Of a DNA stretch of 64,000 nucleotides, positions 1 through 9,042 are shown piece by piece. The position numbers were made by a program, and so were the translations under genes. This stretch comes from Azospirillum sp051124815 (GTDB lineage Bacteria > Pseudomonadota > Alphaproteobacteria > Azospirillales > Azospirillaceae), in NCBI RefSeq assembly GCF_051124815.1, contig NZ_CP118490.1, positions 372,001 to 436,000 on the forward strand. Direction: 5' to 3'. The notes under the pieces were generated by a model. It saw only the letters and a program-made list of their open reading frames with translations. It was not told the DNA's origin and ran no database searches. Each line of letters starts with the position of its first letter. Position 1 is the first letter of the stretch.

Positions 1-990
1 GCGGACATACAGCGCGGCGCAGACCGCGACGATCACCACCAGCACCGCCGGGTAGCCGTAGCGCCAGTGAAGCTCCGGCATATGCTCGAAGTTCATGCCG
101 TACAGGCCGGCGACGGCCGTCGGAACGGCGAGGATGGCGGCCCAGGCGGCCAGCTTTCGCGTCACGTCGTTCTGCCGCGCCGACGCCAGGATCATACTGG
201 TTTCAAAGGCGAAGGACAGCACCTCGCGCAGCGAGCCGATCTGCTCGTTGACGCGGATCACATGGTCCTGCACGTCGCGGTAATAGGGGCGGATCGCCGG
301 GTCGATCATCGGCAGGTCGAAGCGCTCCAGCCGCGAACACACCTCCAGCAGGGGAGAGGCGTTGCGGCGCAGCCGCTCCAGATCGCGGCGCAGCTGGTGG
401 ATGCACTCGATCTCCGCCATGCTGGGCGGGCGGGCGATCAGCAGCGCGTCCAGCTCGTCCGCCGTGGCGGCCATCTGGTCCACCACCGGGAAGTAACAGT
501 CCACCACATAATCCATGATGGTGTAGACGATGAAGTCCTCGCCATGCTTCAGCAGATGCGGCGCGCTTTCCGCCCGCGCCCGCACCGGCGAATAGCTGGT
601 CGAGGCGCCGTGCCGAACGGTGACGACATAGCCGCGGCCGGCGAAGACATGGGTCTCGCCCAGCACCAGCTCGCCCTTTTCCAGCCGGGCGGTGCGCAGG
701 ACCATGAACAGGCTGTCGCCATAGATGTCCACCTTCGGCCGCTGGTGGGCGTGCAGCGCGTCCTCCACCGCCAGTTCATGCAGGCCGAACTGCTGCTTCA
801 CCTCCATCAGCAGCGCCTCGTCCGGCTCCCACAGCCCGATCCAGACGAAATGCCCGTCTTTCGCGGCCCAGGCGCCGGCCTCCGCGATGGGCACGTCGGC
901 GATGCGCCGGCCCTCGCAATAGGCGGCGCTCGCCACCACCCCGGTGTGGGCGGCGGTCTGTGGATTGGTGGGTTCCGGCGGCAGGGTCAT
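1..990 (-). CDS. corA: CorA-family magnesium/cobalt channel, C-terminus cut by window edge
   Basis: The reading frame is open from an ATG at 990 to base 1, where the window cuts off the extreme C-terminus. CorA proteins are pentameric inner-membrane channels that let Mg2+ (also Co2+, Ni2+) enter the cell. The signature Gly-Met-Asn loop is visible as YGMNFEHMPEL just after the first membrane helix (LAAWAAILAVPTAVAG), and the second helix (YPAVLVVIVAVCAALYV) runs into the edge. The upstream part is the usual cytoplasmic funnel with a long helix (EIECIHQLRRDLERLRR) and the conserved stretch around VIRVNEQIGSLREVLSF. Only the last few residues, normally a basic tail, should be missing. The family assignment is secure; ion preference is inferred from the family. 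Confidence 0.93.
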   Translation of the reverse strand, partial: MTLPPEPTNPQTAAHTGVVASAAYCEGRRIADVPIAEAGAWAAKDGHFVWIGLWEPDEALLMEVKQQFGLHELAVEDALHAHQRPKVDIYGDSLFMVLRTARLEKGELVLGETHVFAGRGYVVTVRHGASTSYSPVRARAESAPHLLKHGEDFIVYTIMDYVVDCYFPVVDQMAATADELDALLIARPPSMAEIECIHQLRRDLERLRRNASPLLEVCSRLERFDLPMIDPAIRPYYRDVQDHVIRVNEQIGSLREVLSFAFETSMILASARQNDVTRKLAAWAAILAVPTAVAGLYGMNFEHMPELHWRYGYPAVLVVIVAVCAALYVR

Positions 991-1143
991 GAAAGTGAAA
1001 ACCGGTCGGGAGGCGGCAGGTCGGCGTCACTCTAAAGAGGTTCCCCGGCAGCGTCGACGGATCCGGCGCCGCCGCTCGGGCTGACCGGCCGCCTCATGCG
1101 TTGTTGCTGCCAAGGACCAGCTTCGGAAGTGGGGGGAAGGGCG

Positions 1144-1653
1144 ATGTTCCAGTCGGCGGCGCGCGGGATGTATCTGTTGGCGGCGGTGACGCTCAGCCTG
1201 TTCTCCCTGCTGTTCATCGGCCTGTCCGCCCTGACGGTGTTCGAAGGGATGGTGGCGCTGGACAGTGCCCTCCTGACCTCGGCCATGCTGGAGGGGGTGG
1301 GGATGATCGTGCTGGCCATCGCCGTCTTCGAGATCGCCAAGTATCTCTACGAGGAGGAGATCGTCCGCGAACGCGAGCTGCGCCGCGCCGACGAGGCCCG
1401 CCGCACCCTGACCAAGTTCCTGACCACGATCATCATCGCCGCCAGCCTGGAAGGGCTGGTCCTGGTGTTCGAGGCCCGCACCACCGAGATCTCCGGCATC
1501 GTCTATCCGGTGATGCTGCTGGGGGTGGTCACGCTGCTGGTGGTCGGGCTGGGCGCCTTCCAATGGCTGGCGCGCAAGGCCGAGAGCATCCACGTCGACC
1601 CCCGGGTCTCCGAAGCCGACGAGGCGGAGGAGGACAAGCGGCCCGAGGCATAA
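1144..1653 (+). CDS. Small four-helix membrane protein of unknown function
   Basis: This gene encodes 169 residues starting at the ATG at 1144, preceded by a strong Shine-Dalgarno (ggggggaag). Hydrophobic segments are seen at about residues 8-30, 46-64, 93-112 and 120-140. Between the second and third is a charged loop (KYLYEEEIVRERELRRADEARR) and the C-terminus is acidic (EADEAEEDKRPEA). I do not recognise the family. It is divergent from corA with about 150 bp between starts, so the two could share a control region. It is followed directly by a palindromic intergenic repeat. Confidence 0.75.
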   Translation: MFQSAARGMYLLAAVTLSLFSLLFIGLSALTVFEGMVALDSALLTSAMLEGVGMIVLAIAVFEIAKYLYEEEIVRERELRRADEARRTLTKFLTTIIIAASLEGLVLVFEARTTEISGIVYPVMLLGVVTLLVVGLGAFQWLARKAESIHVDPRVSEADEAEEDKRPEA

Positions 1654-1666
1654 GGCGGCTGAAATG

Positions 1667-1820
1667 CCCTCTCCCGTCCCGGGAGAGTGAGGGGACCCAC
1701 GAAGTGGGGAGGGTGAGGGGTGAGGCAAGAAACCCGAACCGCATGGTTGCTTGGTTCACCCCTCACCCTTCCCACCGCTTCGCGGCGGGCCCCTTCCCTC
1801 TCCCGGGGCGGGAGAGGGGA
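1667..1820. repeat. G/C-rich palindromic intergenic repeat, copy A
   Basis: An inverted-repeat element of about 154 bp lies between the membrane protein and the PRPP-synthase-like gene. The left arm contains gggagagtgagggg and gggagggtgaggggtgaggc. The right arm mirrors it with cacccctcacccttccc and ccctctcccggggcgggaga. The same vocabulary of arms recurs at four other places in the window. It carries no convincing gene. The arms could fold as a long RNA hairpin in transcripts crossing the region. Confidence 0.7.
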
Positions 1821-1942
1821 GCTTCAACAGCCCCGGGTTTCGGCCTGTCCGCCTATGGCCATGCCGCCTTTCGCCAAGATTGACCCGCCCATGTCGCCTG
1901 CGCCAAGCTTGCCGCCGTCCAAGGTGGTGAGGGAGATGGGGC

Positions 1943-2854
1943 ATGGCCCGCGATACGGGCATTTACACGGCCGTCTACGGCTTTCCGGAATCGGCCGATG
2001 CCGCGCGCCGTCTGGCCCAGGTGCTGGAAATTCCCTGCCACATCGCCGAGCTGCACCGCTTCCCCGACGGCGAGAGCCTCGTCCGCCTGCCGGAGCCGGT
2101 GGAGCGCGCCATCGTCTACCGCTCGCTCGACCGCCCGAACGACAAGCTGGTGGAGCTGACGCTCGCCGCCTCGGTCCTGCGGCGCCAGGGGGCGACCGAC
2201 CTCTGTCTGGTGGCGCCCTACATGGCCTACATGCGCCAGGACGCCGTCTTCAGGCCGGGCGAGCCGGTCAGCCAGACGGTGGTCGGCGAATGGCTCGGCC
2301 GCTGCTTCGACCGTTTCGTCTGCGTCGAGCCGCATCTGCACCGTACCCACACGCTTGACGAGGTGTTCGTCGGCCGCCCGTCCATCGCGCTGAGCGGCGC
2401 CGCACCCATCGCCGTTCATCTGCGGGAGTCTGGCGTGGCCCCCGGCACCGTCATCATCGGTCCCGACGAGGAATCCGCCCCGCTGGTGGAGGCGGTGGCC
2501 GGGCCGCTCGGCCTCACCGGCATCGTCGGCCGCAAGGAGCGGCGCGGCGACCGCGACGTGACGGTGGCGCTTCCTCCCGACGCGCCGATTCATGGCCGGC
2601 CGGTGGTGATCGTCGACGACGTCATCAGCTCCGGCGAGACGATCTTCTCCTGCGCCCGCGCGGCGCGGGTGCTGGGGGCGGAGCGGGTGCAGGTCTATGG
2701 CGTCCATGCCCTGTTCAGCGACATCGTCGCCGAACGCTTCGCCGCGGAAGGTCTCGGTCGCCCGCTGTCCTGCGACGGCGTGCCGCATCCGTCCAATGCC
2801 CTGTCCCTCGGCGGACTGATCGCAGACGCCATCAAGTCATTCGTAAGCGAATGA
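1943..2854 (+). CDS. Ribose-phosphate pyrophosphokinase-like protein
   Basis: This 303-residue protein belongs to the PRPP synthetase family (ribose-5-phosphate + ATP to PRPP + AMP), with the phosphoribosyltransferase fold repeated twice. The PRPP-binding loop is clear as VVIVDDVISSGET near residue 213. A flexible-loop KERRGDRDV and the N-terminal RFPDGESLVRL stretch also match. The metal/ribose segment reads VEPHLHRTHTLDEVF rather than the Asp-Leu-His-x-x-Gln form of housekeeping Prs, so this looks like the divergent second-copy type found in many alphaproteobacteria. Its substrate could be a ribose 1,5-bisphosphate-like or other sugar phosphate. A terminator-like hairpin follows immediately. 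Confidence 0.85.
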   Translation: MARDTGIYTAVYGFPESADAARRLAQVLEIPCHIAELHRFPDGESLVRLPEPVERAIVYRSLDRPNDKLVELTLAASVLRRQGATDLCLVAPYMAYMRQDAVFRPGEPVSQTVVGEWLGRCFDRFVCVEPHLHRTHTLDEVFVGRPSIALSGAAPIAVHLRESGVAPGTVIIGPDEESAPLVEAVAGPLGLTGIVGRKERRGDRDVTVALPPDAPIHGRPVVIVDDVISSGETIFSCARAARVLGAERVQVYGVHALFSDIVAERFAAEGLGRPLSCDGVPHPSNALSLGGLIADAIKSFVSE

Positions 2855-2861
2855 AAGAAGA

Positions 2862-2890
2862 GCGGGTGCGACCATTATGCCCGCCCTTTT
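2862..2890 (+). terminator. Probable Rho-independent terminator after the PRPP-synthase-like gene
   Basis: GCGGG at 2862-2866 pairs with CCCGC at 2880-2884, extended inward by G-U pairs, and is followed by TTTT at 2887-2890. It sits just after the stop codon at 2854. The stem is short, so this is moderate evidence. Confidence 0.5.
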
Positions 2891-3016
2891 GCCAGTCTTC
2901 GGCGGATTCACAACCGAGGGCGGGTTGCCTTTTATGACAATTTTTATATAACTGTCGCTAATCCAATGCGGCGTCCCACTGATTGTGCGCCGCATCATCT
3001 GTATTGGGTGAGCGAC

Positions 3017-4780
3017 ATGGCGGGCGATGGGCGGACGGGTGGCCGGGCGGACGGGCGGATGGGGGCCGATGCGGGCTTCTTCGGGCTCGAGGCGGAGGAG
3101 CGCGGGCTTCTGGCCAGCATGGGGCGGCTGATCGACCGCAGCCTGCCGGACCTGTCGGAGCGCTTCTATGCCCACCTGTCACGCTGGCCGGAAACCCGCG
3201 CTCTGCTGGAGGCCCACGGCGATCTGTCCGGGCTGAAGCGCCGGCAGGCCGATCACTGGCGCCAGATGTTCCAGGATGCCGGCTCGCCCGAGCATGAGGC
3301 GCGCTGCCGCGCCGCCGGGGAGGCGCACAGCCGCATCGGTCTGGAGTCCTCCTGGTACATCGGCGCCTATGGCGTGGTGCTCAGCGACCTGCTGGCGCTG
3401 GTCCAGGGGGCGCTGCGCTGGCGCCCGGCCACGGCGCGGCGCGCGGCGGCGGCGGTGGCCCGCGCCGTGTCGTTCGACATGGACCGGACGCTCGCGGGTT
3501 ACGGCCTGCCGGCGGCGGGTGCGGGCGGGCGGGGCTGCGACCGCGCGCTGGGCGACTTCGCGTCGTCGCTGATGGACCGGACCATCGAGGTGGCGATGGC
3601 GATCAACGACGCCGCGGTCGCCAACGCCCAGATGGTCGGCCAACTGCGCGCGGTCGATCACGAATCCCAGGGCATCGCCGCCGCGACCGAGGAGACGGTG
3701 ACCGGCATCCAGGAGATCTGGGCGCGCAGCCGCGACGTCGCCGCCCTGGCCGGGCAGGCGCAGACGGTGACCGCCGACGGCGGCCGCACGGTGCATGAGG
3801 CGGTCGCCCGCATGGAACAGATCGCCGGCGCGGTGGAAGGGGCGGCGATGCGGGTCGGCGAACTGTCGGTCGCCTCCGAACGCATCGCGGAGATCGTCTC
3901 CACCATCGAGGCGATCGCCAAGCAGACCAACCTTCTCGCCCTCAACGCCACCATCGAGGCGGCCCGCGCCGGGGAGGCCGGCAAGGGCTTTGCCGTGGTG
4001 GCGAGCGAGGTGAAGAGCCTGTCCAACCAGACCGCCCGCGCGACCGAGGACATCCGCCTGCGCATCGATTCCCTGAAGGCGGAGATGGGCGCCATCGTCG
4101 CCTCGATGGAGGACGGCACCCGTGCCGTCGCCGCCGGGCAGGCGGCGATCCGCGCGGTCAGCGAGCGGATGAGCGACATCGGCGACCATATCGGCCGCAC
4201 CGAACAGCGCATGTCCGACATCGCCAGCATCCTGACCCAGCAGTCCGCCGCCGCCAACCAGGTGGCCTCGGGCACCGCCCGCATCGCCGAGAGCAGCGCG
4301 TCGAACAGCGCCGCCATCCTGCGCAGCGTCCAGGCGACGCGCGGCGTGGAGACGCTGCTGGGCAACCAGCTGAAACAGCTGATGGAACAGGACATCCCCG
4401 GCAAGATCGTCAAGATCGCCAAGGTCGACCACGTCATCTGGAAGAAGCGGCTGGCCGACATGCTGGTCGGGCTGGAGACCCTGCGCCCCGACGAACTGGC
4501 GAGCCATGAGGCCTGCCGGCTGGGCAAGTGGTATTACGGCCCGTCGTCGATGGCCTACCGCGCCCATTCCGCCTTCGTCCGGCTGGAGGCGCCGCACCGC
4601 CGGGTCCATGACCACGGCAAGGCCGCCGCCCGCGCCTTCGCCGACGGCGACATGGACCGCGCGCTGGCCGGGGTGGCGGAGGTGGAGCGCGCCTCCCAGG
4701 AGGTGATCGCCCTGCTCGACGAACTCGACAGGGCGGGGCTGGCCGGCGGTGCGACGCCGGCCGCGGCGGTGGGCTTCTGA
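3017..4780 (+). CDS. Soluble globin-coupled chemoreceptor with C-terminal CZB zinc-binding domain
   Basis: This is a cytoplasmic methyl-accepting chemotaxis protein of 587 residues. Residues ~17-175 form a protoglobin sensor; the family motif HSRIGLESSWYIGAY gives the proximal haem ligand as His104, implying oxygen or NO/CO sensing. Residues ~195-460 are the coiled-coil signalling module, with the hairpin core AKQTNLLALNATIEAARAGE that contacts CheA/CheW. Residues ~470-585 are a CZB domain (His in VDHVIWKK, Cys in CRLGKWYYG, the HRRVH pair), a Zn2+-binding fold reported to sense zinc or hypochlorous acid. There is no membrane segment. ATG 3017 was chosen because the upstream ATG at 2966 adds only an unconserved stretch. 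Coupling to chemotaxis in this strain is inferred. Confidence 0.92.
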   Translation: MAGDGRTGGRADGRMGADAGFFGLEAEERGLLASMGRLIDRSLPDLSERFYAHLSRWPETRALLEAHGDLSGLKRRQADHWRQMFQDAGSPEHEARCRAAGEAHSRIGLESSWYIGAYGVVLSDLLALVQGALRWRPATARRAAAAVARAVSFDMDRTLAGYGLPAAGAGGRGCDRALGDFASSLMDRTIEVAMAINDAAVANAQMVGQLRAVDHESQGIAAATEETVTGIQEIWARSRDVAALAGQAQTVTADGGRTVHEAVARMEQIAGAVEGAAMRVGELSVASERIAEIVSTIEAIAKQTNLLALNATIEAARAGEAGKGFAVVASEVKSLSNQTARATEDIRLRIDSLKAEMGAIVASMEDGTRAVAAGQAAIRAVSERMSDIGDHIGRTEQRMSDIASILTQQSAAANQVASGTARIAESSASNSAAILRSVQATRGVETLLGNQLKQLMEQDIPGKIVKIAKVDHVIWKKRLADMLVGLETLRPDELASHEACRLGKWYYGPSSMAYRAHSAFVRLEAPHRRVHDHGKAAARAFADGDMDRALAGVAEVERASQEVIALLDELDRAGLAGGATPAAAVGF

Positions 4781-4903
4781 CCGGGGCCGGCGGGTAACAC
4801 TAACGATCGGGGAGGAAACTGGTGTAGTCTGGCGGGGCAGCCGCCAAGGGGGGCGGACCGGTGTTGGCATGCGTGGGGGCAGTCCGTTGAGCGGAGGCGT
4901 GTG

Positions 4904-5410
4904 ATGTCGAAGGTGACGGACGTCGTGCTTCGGATGGCCCGCAAGCTGACCGAGGACATCGCCGCCCTGGGCCGCCTGCGCGCCGCCGGAAAGCCCAAGA
5001 CCTTTCCGCGATTCCGCGAGATCCGGGCGGCCTATCTGGACATCCAGGGGCTGATCTTCTCGATCCAGGAACGGCTGGAGCCCGCCGGGAAGGAGCTGCC
5101 GCCGAACTTCCCGCAATGGGTGACCCGGCAGAAGCTGAGCGCCATCGCCATCTTCACCGACATCAGCCATTCCTTCGTCAGCGACCCGCCGCTGGCGCTG
5201 ACCGCCTCGCTCGGCGCCTTCGACGTGCTGGTGGCGGAGCAGAAGGCCTTCAACGAAACGCTGCACACCTTCGACACCATGCTGATGGAAGCTGGCATCG
5301 ACGACAAGATGGCCGACGAACTGGACGCCACCCGCAGCAAGATCGAGCAGATCCTGGGCATGATCGAACAGCTGCTGCTGACCAGTCCGAAGATCCTAGA
5401 GGAGTTCTGA
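4904..5410 (+). CDS. Unknown helical protein translationally coupled to a c-di-GMP enzyme
   Basis: This gene encodes 168 residues from the ATG at 4904, with a good ribosome site (gcggagg, 6-7 nt upstream). It has no membrane segment and no domain I recognise. The sequence looks all-helical, with a conserved-looking middle (PRFREIRAAYLDIQGLIFSI, then FPQWVTRQKLSAIAIFTDIS) and a C-terminal amphipathic helix (SKIEQILGMIEQLLL). Its stop codon overlaps the start of the downstream GGDEF/EAL gene (TGATG), so the two are probably made in a fixed ratio. This suggests a dedicated partner or regulator of that enzyme, which is inference from gene order only. Confidence 0.8.
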   Translation: MSKVTDVVLRMARKLTEDIAALGRLRAAGKPKTFPRFREIRAAYLDIQGLIFSIQERLEPAGKELPPNFPQWVTRQKLSAIAIFTDISHSFVSDPPLALTASLGAFDVLVAEQKAFNETLHTFDTMLMEAGIDDKMADELDATRSKIEQILGMIEQLLLTSPKILEEF

Positions 5411-8262
5411 TGCCGGAGCCGGCAGCCGATCCCAAGGCCGATCCCAAACGGGATCCTCTTGCGGAAAACCCGCCGGCCGCCGGTTCGGAACCGTCCTTCC
5501 GCCGCATCCTTCGCAATCTGAACTTGCCGGTAACCGTTCCCGTTCTGGTTTTGATTGCCGGTGCGGGGCTGTCCATGCTGGCCATGCTCCACTCCGGCCG
5601 CCTGCTGCGCAGTGAAGAGGAGCATCGCTTCGCCGCAAGGGTCGAGGAAATCCACGGCCAGCTCGCCGACCGCCTGGGGGTGTACGAACAGGTGGCGCGC
5701 AGCGCCGCCTCGCTGGCGATGACCTTCCCCGACCTGCACTGGACGCAGTGGAACCGCTTCGTCGAGGCGCTGGACATGCCGCAGCGCTATCCCGGCATCA
5801 TCTCCATCGCCTATGCCCGCGCGGTCAGGGCCGACCGGGCCGGCGATCTGGTGGCGTCGATGCGGGCGGCCGGCCTGTCGGACTTCCGCATCTGGCCGGA
5901 GACGGCGGGGGCAGGGGCGGGGGCAGGGGCGGGATCGGAGCGCGTGGTCAACATCTTCACCGCCCCGGTCAATGAAGGGAACGCGCGGGCCATCGGCTTC
6001 GACATGATGTCGGAGGCGATGCGCCGTTCCACCATCGAACGGGCGCGCGACAGCGGGGAGCCCACCGCCACCCGCGCCATCACCCTGAAGATCGACGAGG
6101 CCGCCGGGGCCGGCCCCGCCTTCATCCTCTATCAGGCCACATACCGCGGCGACCCGCTGCCGCCGTCGCTGGAGGCGCGGCGCGCGTCCTTCACCGGCGT
6201 GGTGCTGACCCCGGTCAGGATCGGCCCGCTGGTGGACGGGTTGATCGACCCGAACCGCCAGGACGCCGGCATCGAGATCTACGACCTGCCGGCGGCCGAG
6301 GCCGAATTCCCGCTGTACCGCAGCCGCCGCCCGCTGGACGCCACGCCCGTCCTCAGCCTGACGCGGGAACTGCCGGTCGGCGGGCGGCTGTGGACCGTCC
6401 GTTACGACAGCCTGCCCGACGGGCAGATCACCGCGGATGACTGGGTGCCCGGCGCGCTGCTGGCCGGCGGGCTGGCCCTCAGCCTCGCTTTGTCGCTGTT
6501 TTTGCGCATGATGCTGGTCACCCACTCCCGCGCGGTGGATCTGGCCGGCGAGATGACGGCCTCGCTCCGCCTGCAGGAGGCGGAACGGCAACAGCTGTTC
6601 ACCCAGGCGCCGCTGGGGATCGCGCTGGTCGGCACCGACGGTCTGGTGCTGGACTGCAACCCGGCCTTCGCCGCCGCCGCCGGCCTGCCCCGGCAGGAAC
6701 TGCTCGGCACCGACCTGCGCTTGCGCTTCGGCGATCAGGCGTCGGTCTTCGCGCTGGAGGCGGCGCTGCAGGGGGAGAGCGGCAAGCTCGAATCCGACCA
6801 GCCCCTGCTGCTGGGCGGCCGGCGCAGCCATTTCAGCCTGCATTTCCAGCCGGTCATCGCCGGGGGCGCGCAGAAATTCGTCCTGGCCTTCGCCGAGGAC
6901 ATCGGCGAGAAGCGCCGGGCCGAGCAGCACATCCAGTATCTGGCCCATTTCGACGCGCTGACCGGCCTGCCCAACCGCGTCCTGCTGTACGACCGCATCG
7001 CCCAGGCCCTGCGCGAGGGGCGGCGCGACGGCAGCAAGGTGGCGGTTCTGTTCATCGACCTCGACCGCTTCAAGGTCATCAACGACAGTTTGGGCCACAG
7101 CTTCGGCGACGAGGTGCTGCGCTCGGTGGCGCGCCGGCTGCAGGCGGGCCTGCGCGAATCCGACACCGTCGGCCGGCTGGGCGGCGACGAGTTCCTGATC
7201 GTCGTCCGCCGGGTGGCGGAGCCGAACGACGCCGCCCGCGTGGCGGAGAAGGTGGTGGCGCATCTGGCCAGCCCCTTCACCGTCGGCGGCCAGAATTTCG
7301 TGGTGACGCCCAGCATCGGCATCAGCCTCTATCCCGACGACGCCGAGGATCCCGAAGGCCTGATCCGCTGCGCCGACATCGCCATGTACCATGCCAAGGA
7401 GCAGGGCCGGAACGGCTTCCGCTTCGTCACCAGGGAGATGGGCGCCAGATCGCGCGAGCGCATGGACCTGGAGGGCAGCCTGCGCCAGGCGATCCGCGAC
7501 GGCCAGCTGTTCCTGGTCTACCAGCCGCAGGTCGACACCCTGACCGGGCGCATCGTCGGGCTGGAGGCGCTGATCCGCTGGCGCCACCCCGACGAGGGGC
7601 TGATCCTGCCCGGCCGTTTCCTGCCGGTGGCGGAGGAGACCGGTCTGGTCCTGGCAATGGGCGACTGGGTGCTGTTCGAGGCCTGCGCCCAGATCCGGCG
7701 CTGGCGCGCGCGGTTCGACCTGTCGATCCCGGTTGCGGTCAACGTCTCCGGCGCCCAGTTCCGCGACGGCCAGCTGCCGGCCAAGGTCGCCCGCGCGCTG
7801 GACGCCAACGGCCTGAGCGGCCCGGAGCTGGAGATCGAGGTGACGGAAAGCACGCTGATCGACGACGTCGAATCGGCGGCGGCGACCCTGGCGGCCTTGA
7901 AGCAGCGCGGCGTGCTGATCGCGCTGGACGATTTCGGCACCGGCTATTCCAGCCTCAGCTATCTGCACCGTCTGCCGATCGACAAGCTGAAGATCGACCG
8001 TTCCTTCATCCACGACCTGTCGACCGGCGCCAGCGACGCCTCCGTCCCCCGCGCCATCGTCGGCCTGGGCCGCAGCCTGGGCCTGTCGGTGATCGCCGAG
8101 GGGGTGGAGACGCAGGAACAGCTGCAACTGCTGCGCGACCTCGCCTGCGAAAGCTACCAGGGCTTCCTGTTCAGCCGCCCCATCCCGGTCGAGGAGGTGG
8201 AGCGGCTGCTGGAGAAGATGACGGCCGTGCAGCCCCCCGTGCAGCCAGTGTCGGCGGAATAG
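5410..8262 (+). CDS. CHASE-PAS-GGDEF-EAL cyclic-di-GMP enzyme
   Basis: This 950-residue inner-membrane signalling protein could both make and degrade cyclic di-GMP. Its order is TM helix ~39-60, a periplasmic CHASE sensor ~80-335, TM helix ~345-372, PAS ~395-500, GGDEF ~510-680 and EAL ~690-945. The cyclase motif GGDEF (from residue 591) is intact and is preceded at the correct spacing by an RESD I-site for product inhibition (582-585). The phosphodiesterase domain has intact EAL (719-721) and DDFGTGYSSL. The start at 5410 overlaps the stop of the upstream unknown gene. The ligand of the CHASE domain is unknown. A 12-bp tandem repeat encodes alternating Gly-Ala in the CHASE domain. Confidence 0.93.
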   Translation: MPEPAADPKADPKRDPLAENPPAAGSEPSFRRILRNLNLPVTVPVLVLIAGAGLSMLAMLHSGRLLRSEEEHRFAARVEEIHGQLADRLGVYEQVARSAASLAMTFPDLHWTQWNRFVEALDMPQRYPGIISIAYARAVRADRAGDLVASMRAAGLSDFRIWPETAGAGAGAGAGSERVVNIFTAPVNEGNARAIGFDMMSEAMRRSTIERARDSGEPTATRAITLKIDEAAGAGPAFILYQATYRGDPLPPSLEARRASFTGVVLTPVRIGPLVDGLIDPNRQDAGIEIYDLPAAEAEFPLYRSRRPLDATPVLSLTRELPVGGRLWTVRYDSLPDGQITADDWVPGALLAGGLALSLALSLFLRMMLVTHSRAVDLAGEMTASLRLQEAERQQLFTQAPLGIALVGTDGLVLDCNPAFAAAAGLPRQELLGTDLRLRFGDQASVFALEAALQGESGKLESDQPLLLGGRRSHFSLHFQPVIAGGAQKFVLAFAEDIGEKRRAEQHIQYLAHFDALTGLPNRVLLYDRIAQALREGRRDGSKVAVLFIDLDRFKVINDSLGHSFGDEVLRSVARRLQAGLRESDTVGRLGGDEFLIVVRRVAEPNDAARVAEKVVAHLASPFTVGGQNFVVTPSIGISLYPDDAEDPEGLIRCADIAMYHAKEQGRNGFRFVTREMGARSRERMDLEGSLRQAIRDGQLFLVYQPQVDTLTGRIVGLEALIRWRHPDEGLILPGRFLPVAEETGLVLAMGDWVLFEACAQIRRWRARFDLSIPVAVNVSGAQFRDGQLPAKVARALDANGLSGPELEIEVTESTLIDDVESAAATLAALKQRGVLIALDDFGTGYSSLSYLHRLPIDKLKIDRSFIHDLSTGASDASVPRAIVGLGRSLGLSVIAEGVETQEQLQLLRDLACESYQGFLFSRPIPVEEVERLLEKMTAVQPPVQPVSAE

Positions 8263-8273
8263 GGCGCCGTGCC

Positions 8274-8906
8274 TCACTCATACACGGCGTCGCGCGGGCC
8301 GGTATCTCCCAACGCCATCTTGACGAAGGCATCGGCCGTCAGGTCTGCGTCGAGCAGCGCGCCATGGTGGGCGAAGCGATCGCTCCGGTCGAGCCACAGC
8401 CGGTCGCACAGCGCATCGAGCGAGCCGGAAGCGCCGGGGAAGGCCTCGTGCGACATCTCCTTGGTGCAGATGAACCGGTCGGCCGGGAAGGTGTCGGCAC
8501 CCCATGCGGCGCGTCCGCAGCGCGCGAACTCGTAGTTCAGGAAGTCCATCTCGTTCTCATAGGCATGGGCCACCAGAAGATCCTCGCCCAGAAAGGCGAG
8601 AAGCGCGTCGGCGACTTCGGGAAAGCGGGGCGCCGTCTTCAGGTCGGCGGGCTTGATGCCGTGCACCTTGATGGCGTCGGGATGGAGGGGGGCGTCGGGG
8701 TTGACCCGCGACTCCCAACTGCGCGCTTTCCTCCAGCCATCGCCCTCGCGGATGAGTTCGAGACACCCGATCTCGATGATGATGCCGGGCTGACGCAGGC
8801 CCTTGGGCGCCTTACGGATGTCCTGGAGGCTCGGCAGGCGCCGTCCGGTCGTCTCTATGTCGATTGCGACCAGCCGGTCACGCCCTTCCCATGGCTGCAT
8901 GCTCAT
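8274..8906 (-). CDS. DnaQ-like 3'-5' exonuclease (DEDDh family)
   Basis: The gene encodes about 210 residues. Motif Exo I is AIDIETTG, Exo II is VAHAYENEMDFL and Exo III is HGALLDADLTA, giving the four acidic residues and the histidine of DEDDh exonucleases such as DNA polymerase III epsilon. No polymerase or BRCT domain is attached, so this is a stand-alone repair or RNA/DNA trimming nuclease rather than necessarily the replicative proofreader. The ATG at 8906 (MSMQPWEG) is preferred; the frame remains open upstream to 9173, but that part overlaps the promoter region of the divergent DUF427 gene and has no conserved residues. Confidence 0.85.
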   Translation of the reverse strand: MSMQPWEGRDRLVAIDIETTGRRLPSLQDIRKAPKGLRQPGIIIEIGCLELIREGDGWRKARSWESRVNPDAPLHPDAIKVHGIKPADLKTAPRFPEVADALLAFLGEDLLVAHAYENEMDFLNYEFARCGRAAWGADTFPADRFICTKEMSHEAFPGASGSLDALCDRLWLDRSDRFAHHGALLDADLTADAFVKMALGDTGPRDAVYE

Positions 8907-9042
8907 TGAGATCCAATCTTTCTTCGGTGGAGCCACCTGTGGCACGGATGTGAAACGAGGACAACGCTCCGTCACACCGCCCAGAGTAGCATGGCGCAAG
9001 CGCCATGACCGGCGCGACCGCTGGCGAGCAAGGAGTATCGCT

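Noticed and set aside
5032..8277. Open frame of 1081 codons antisense to the GGDEF/EAL gene
   Set aside because: No domain and the composition of a shadow frame; the plus-strand gene has all catalytic motifs.
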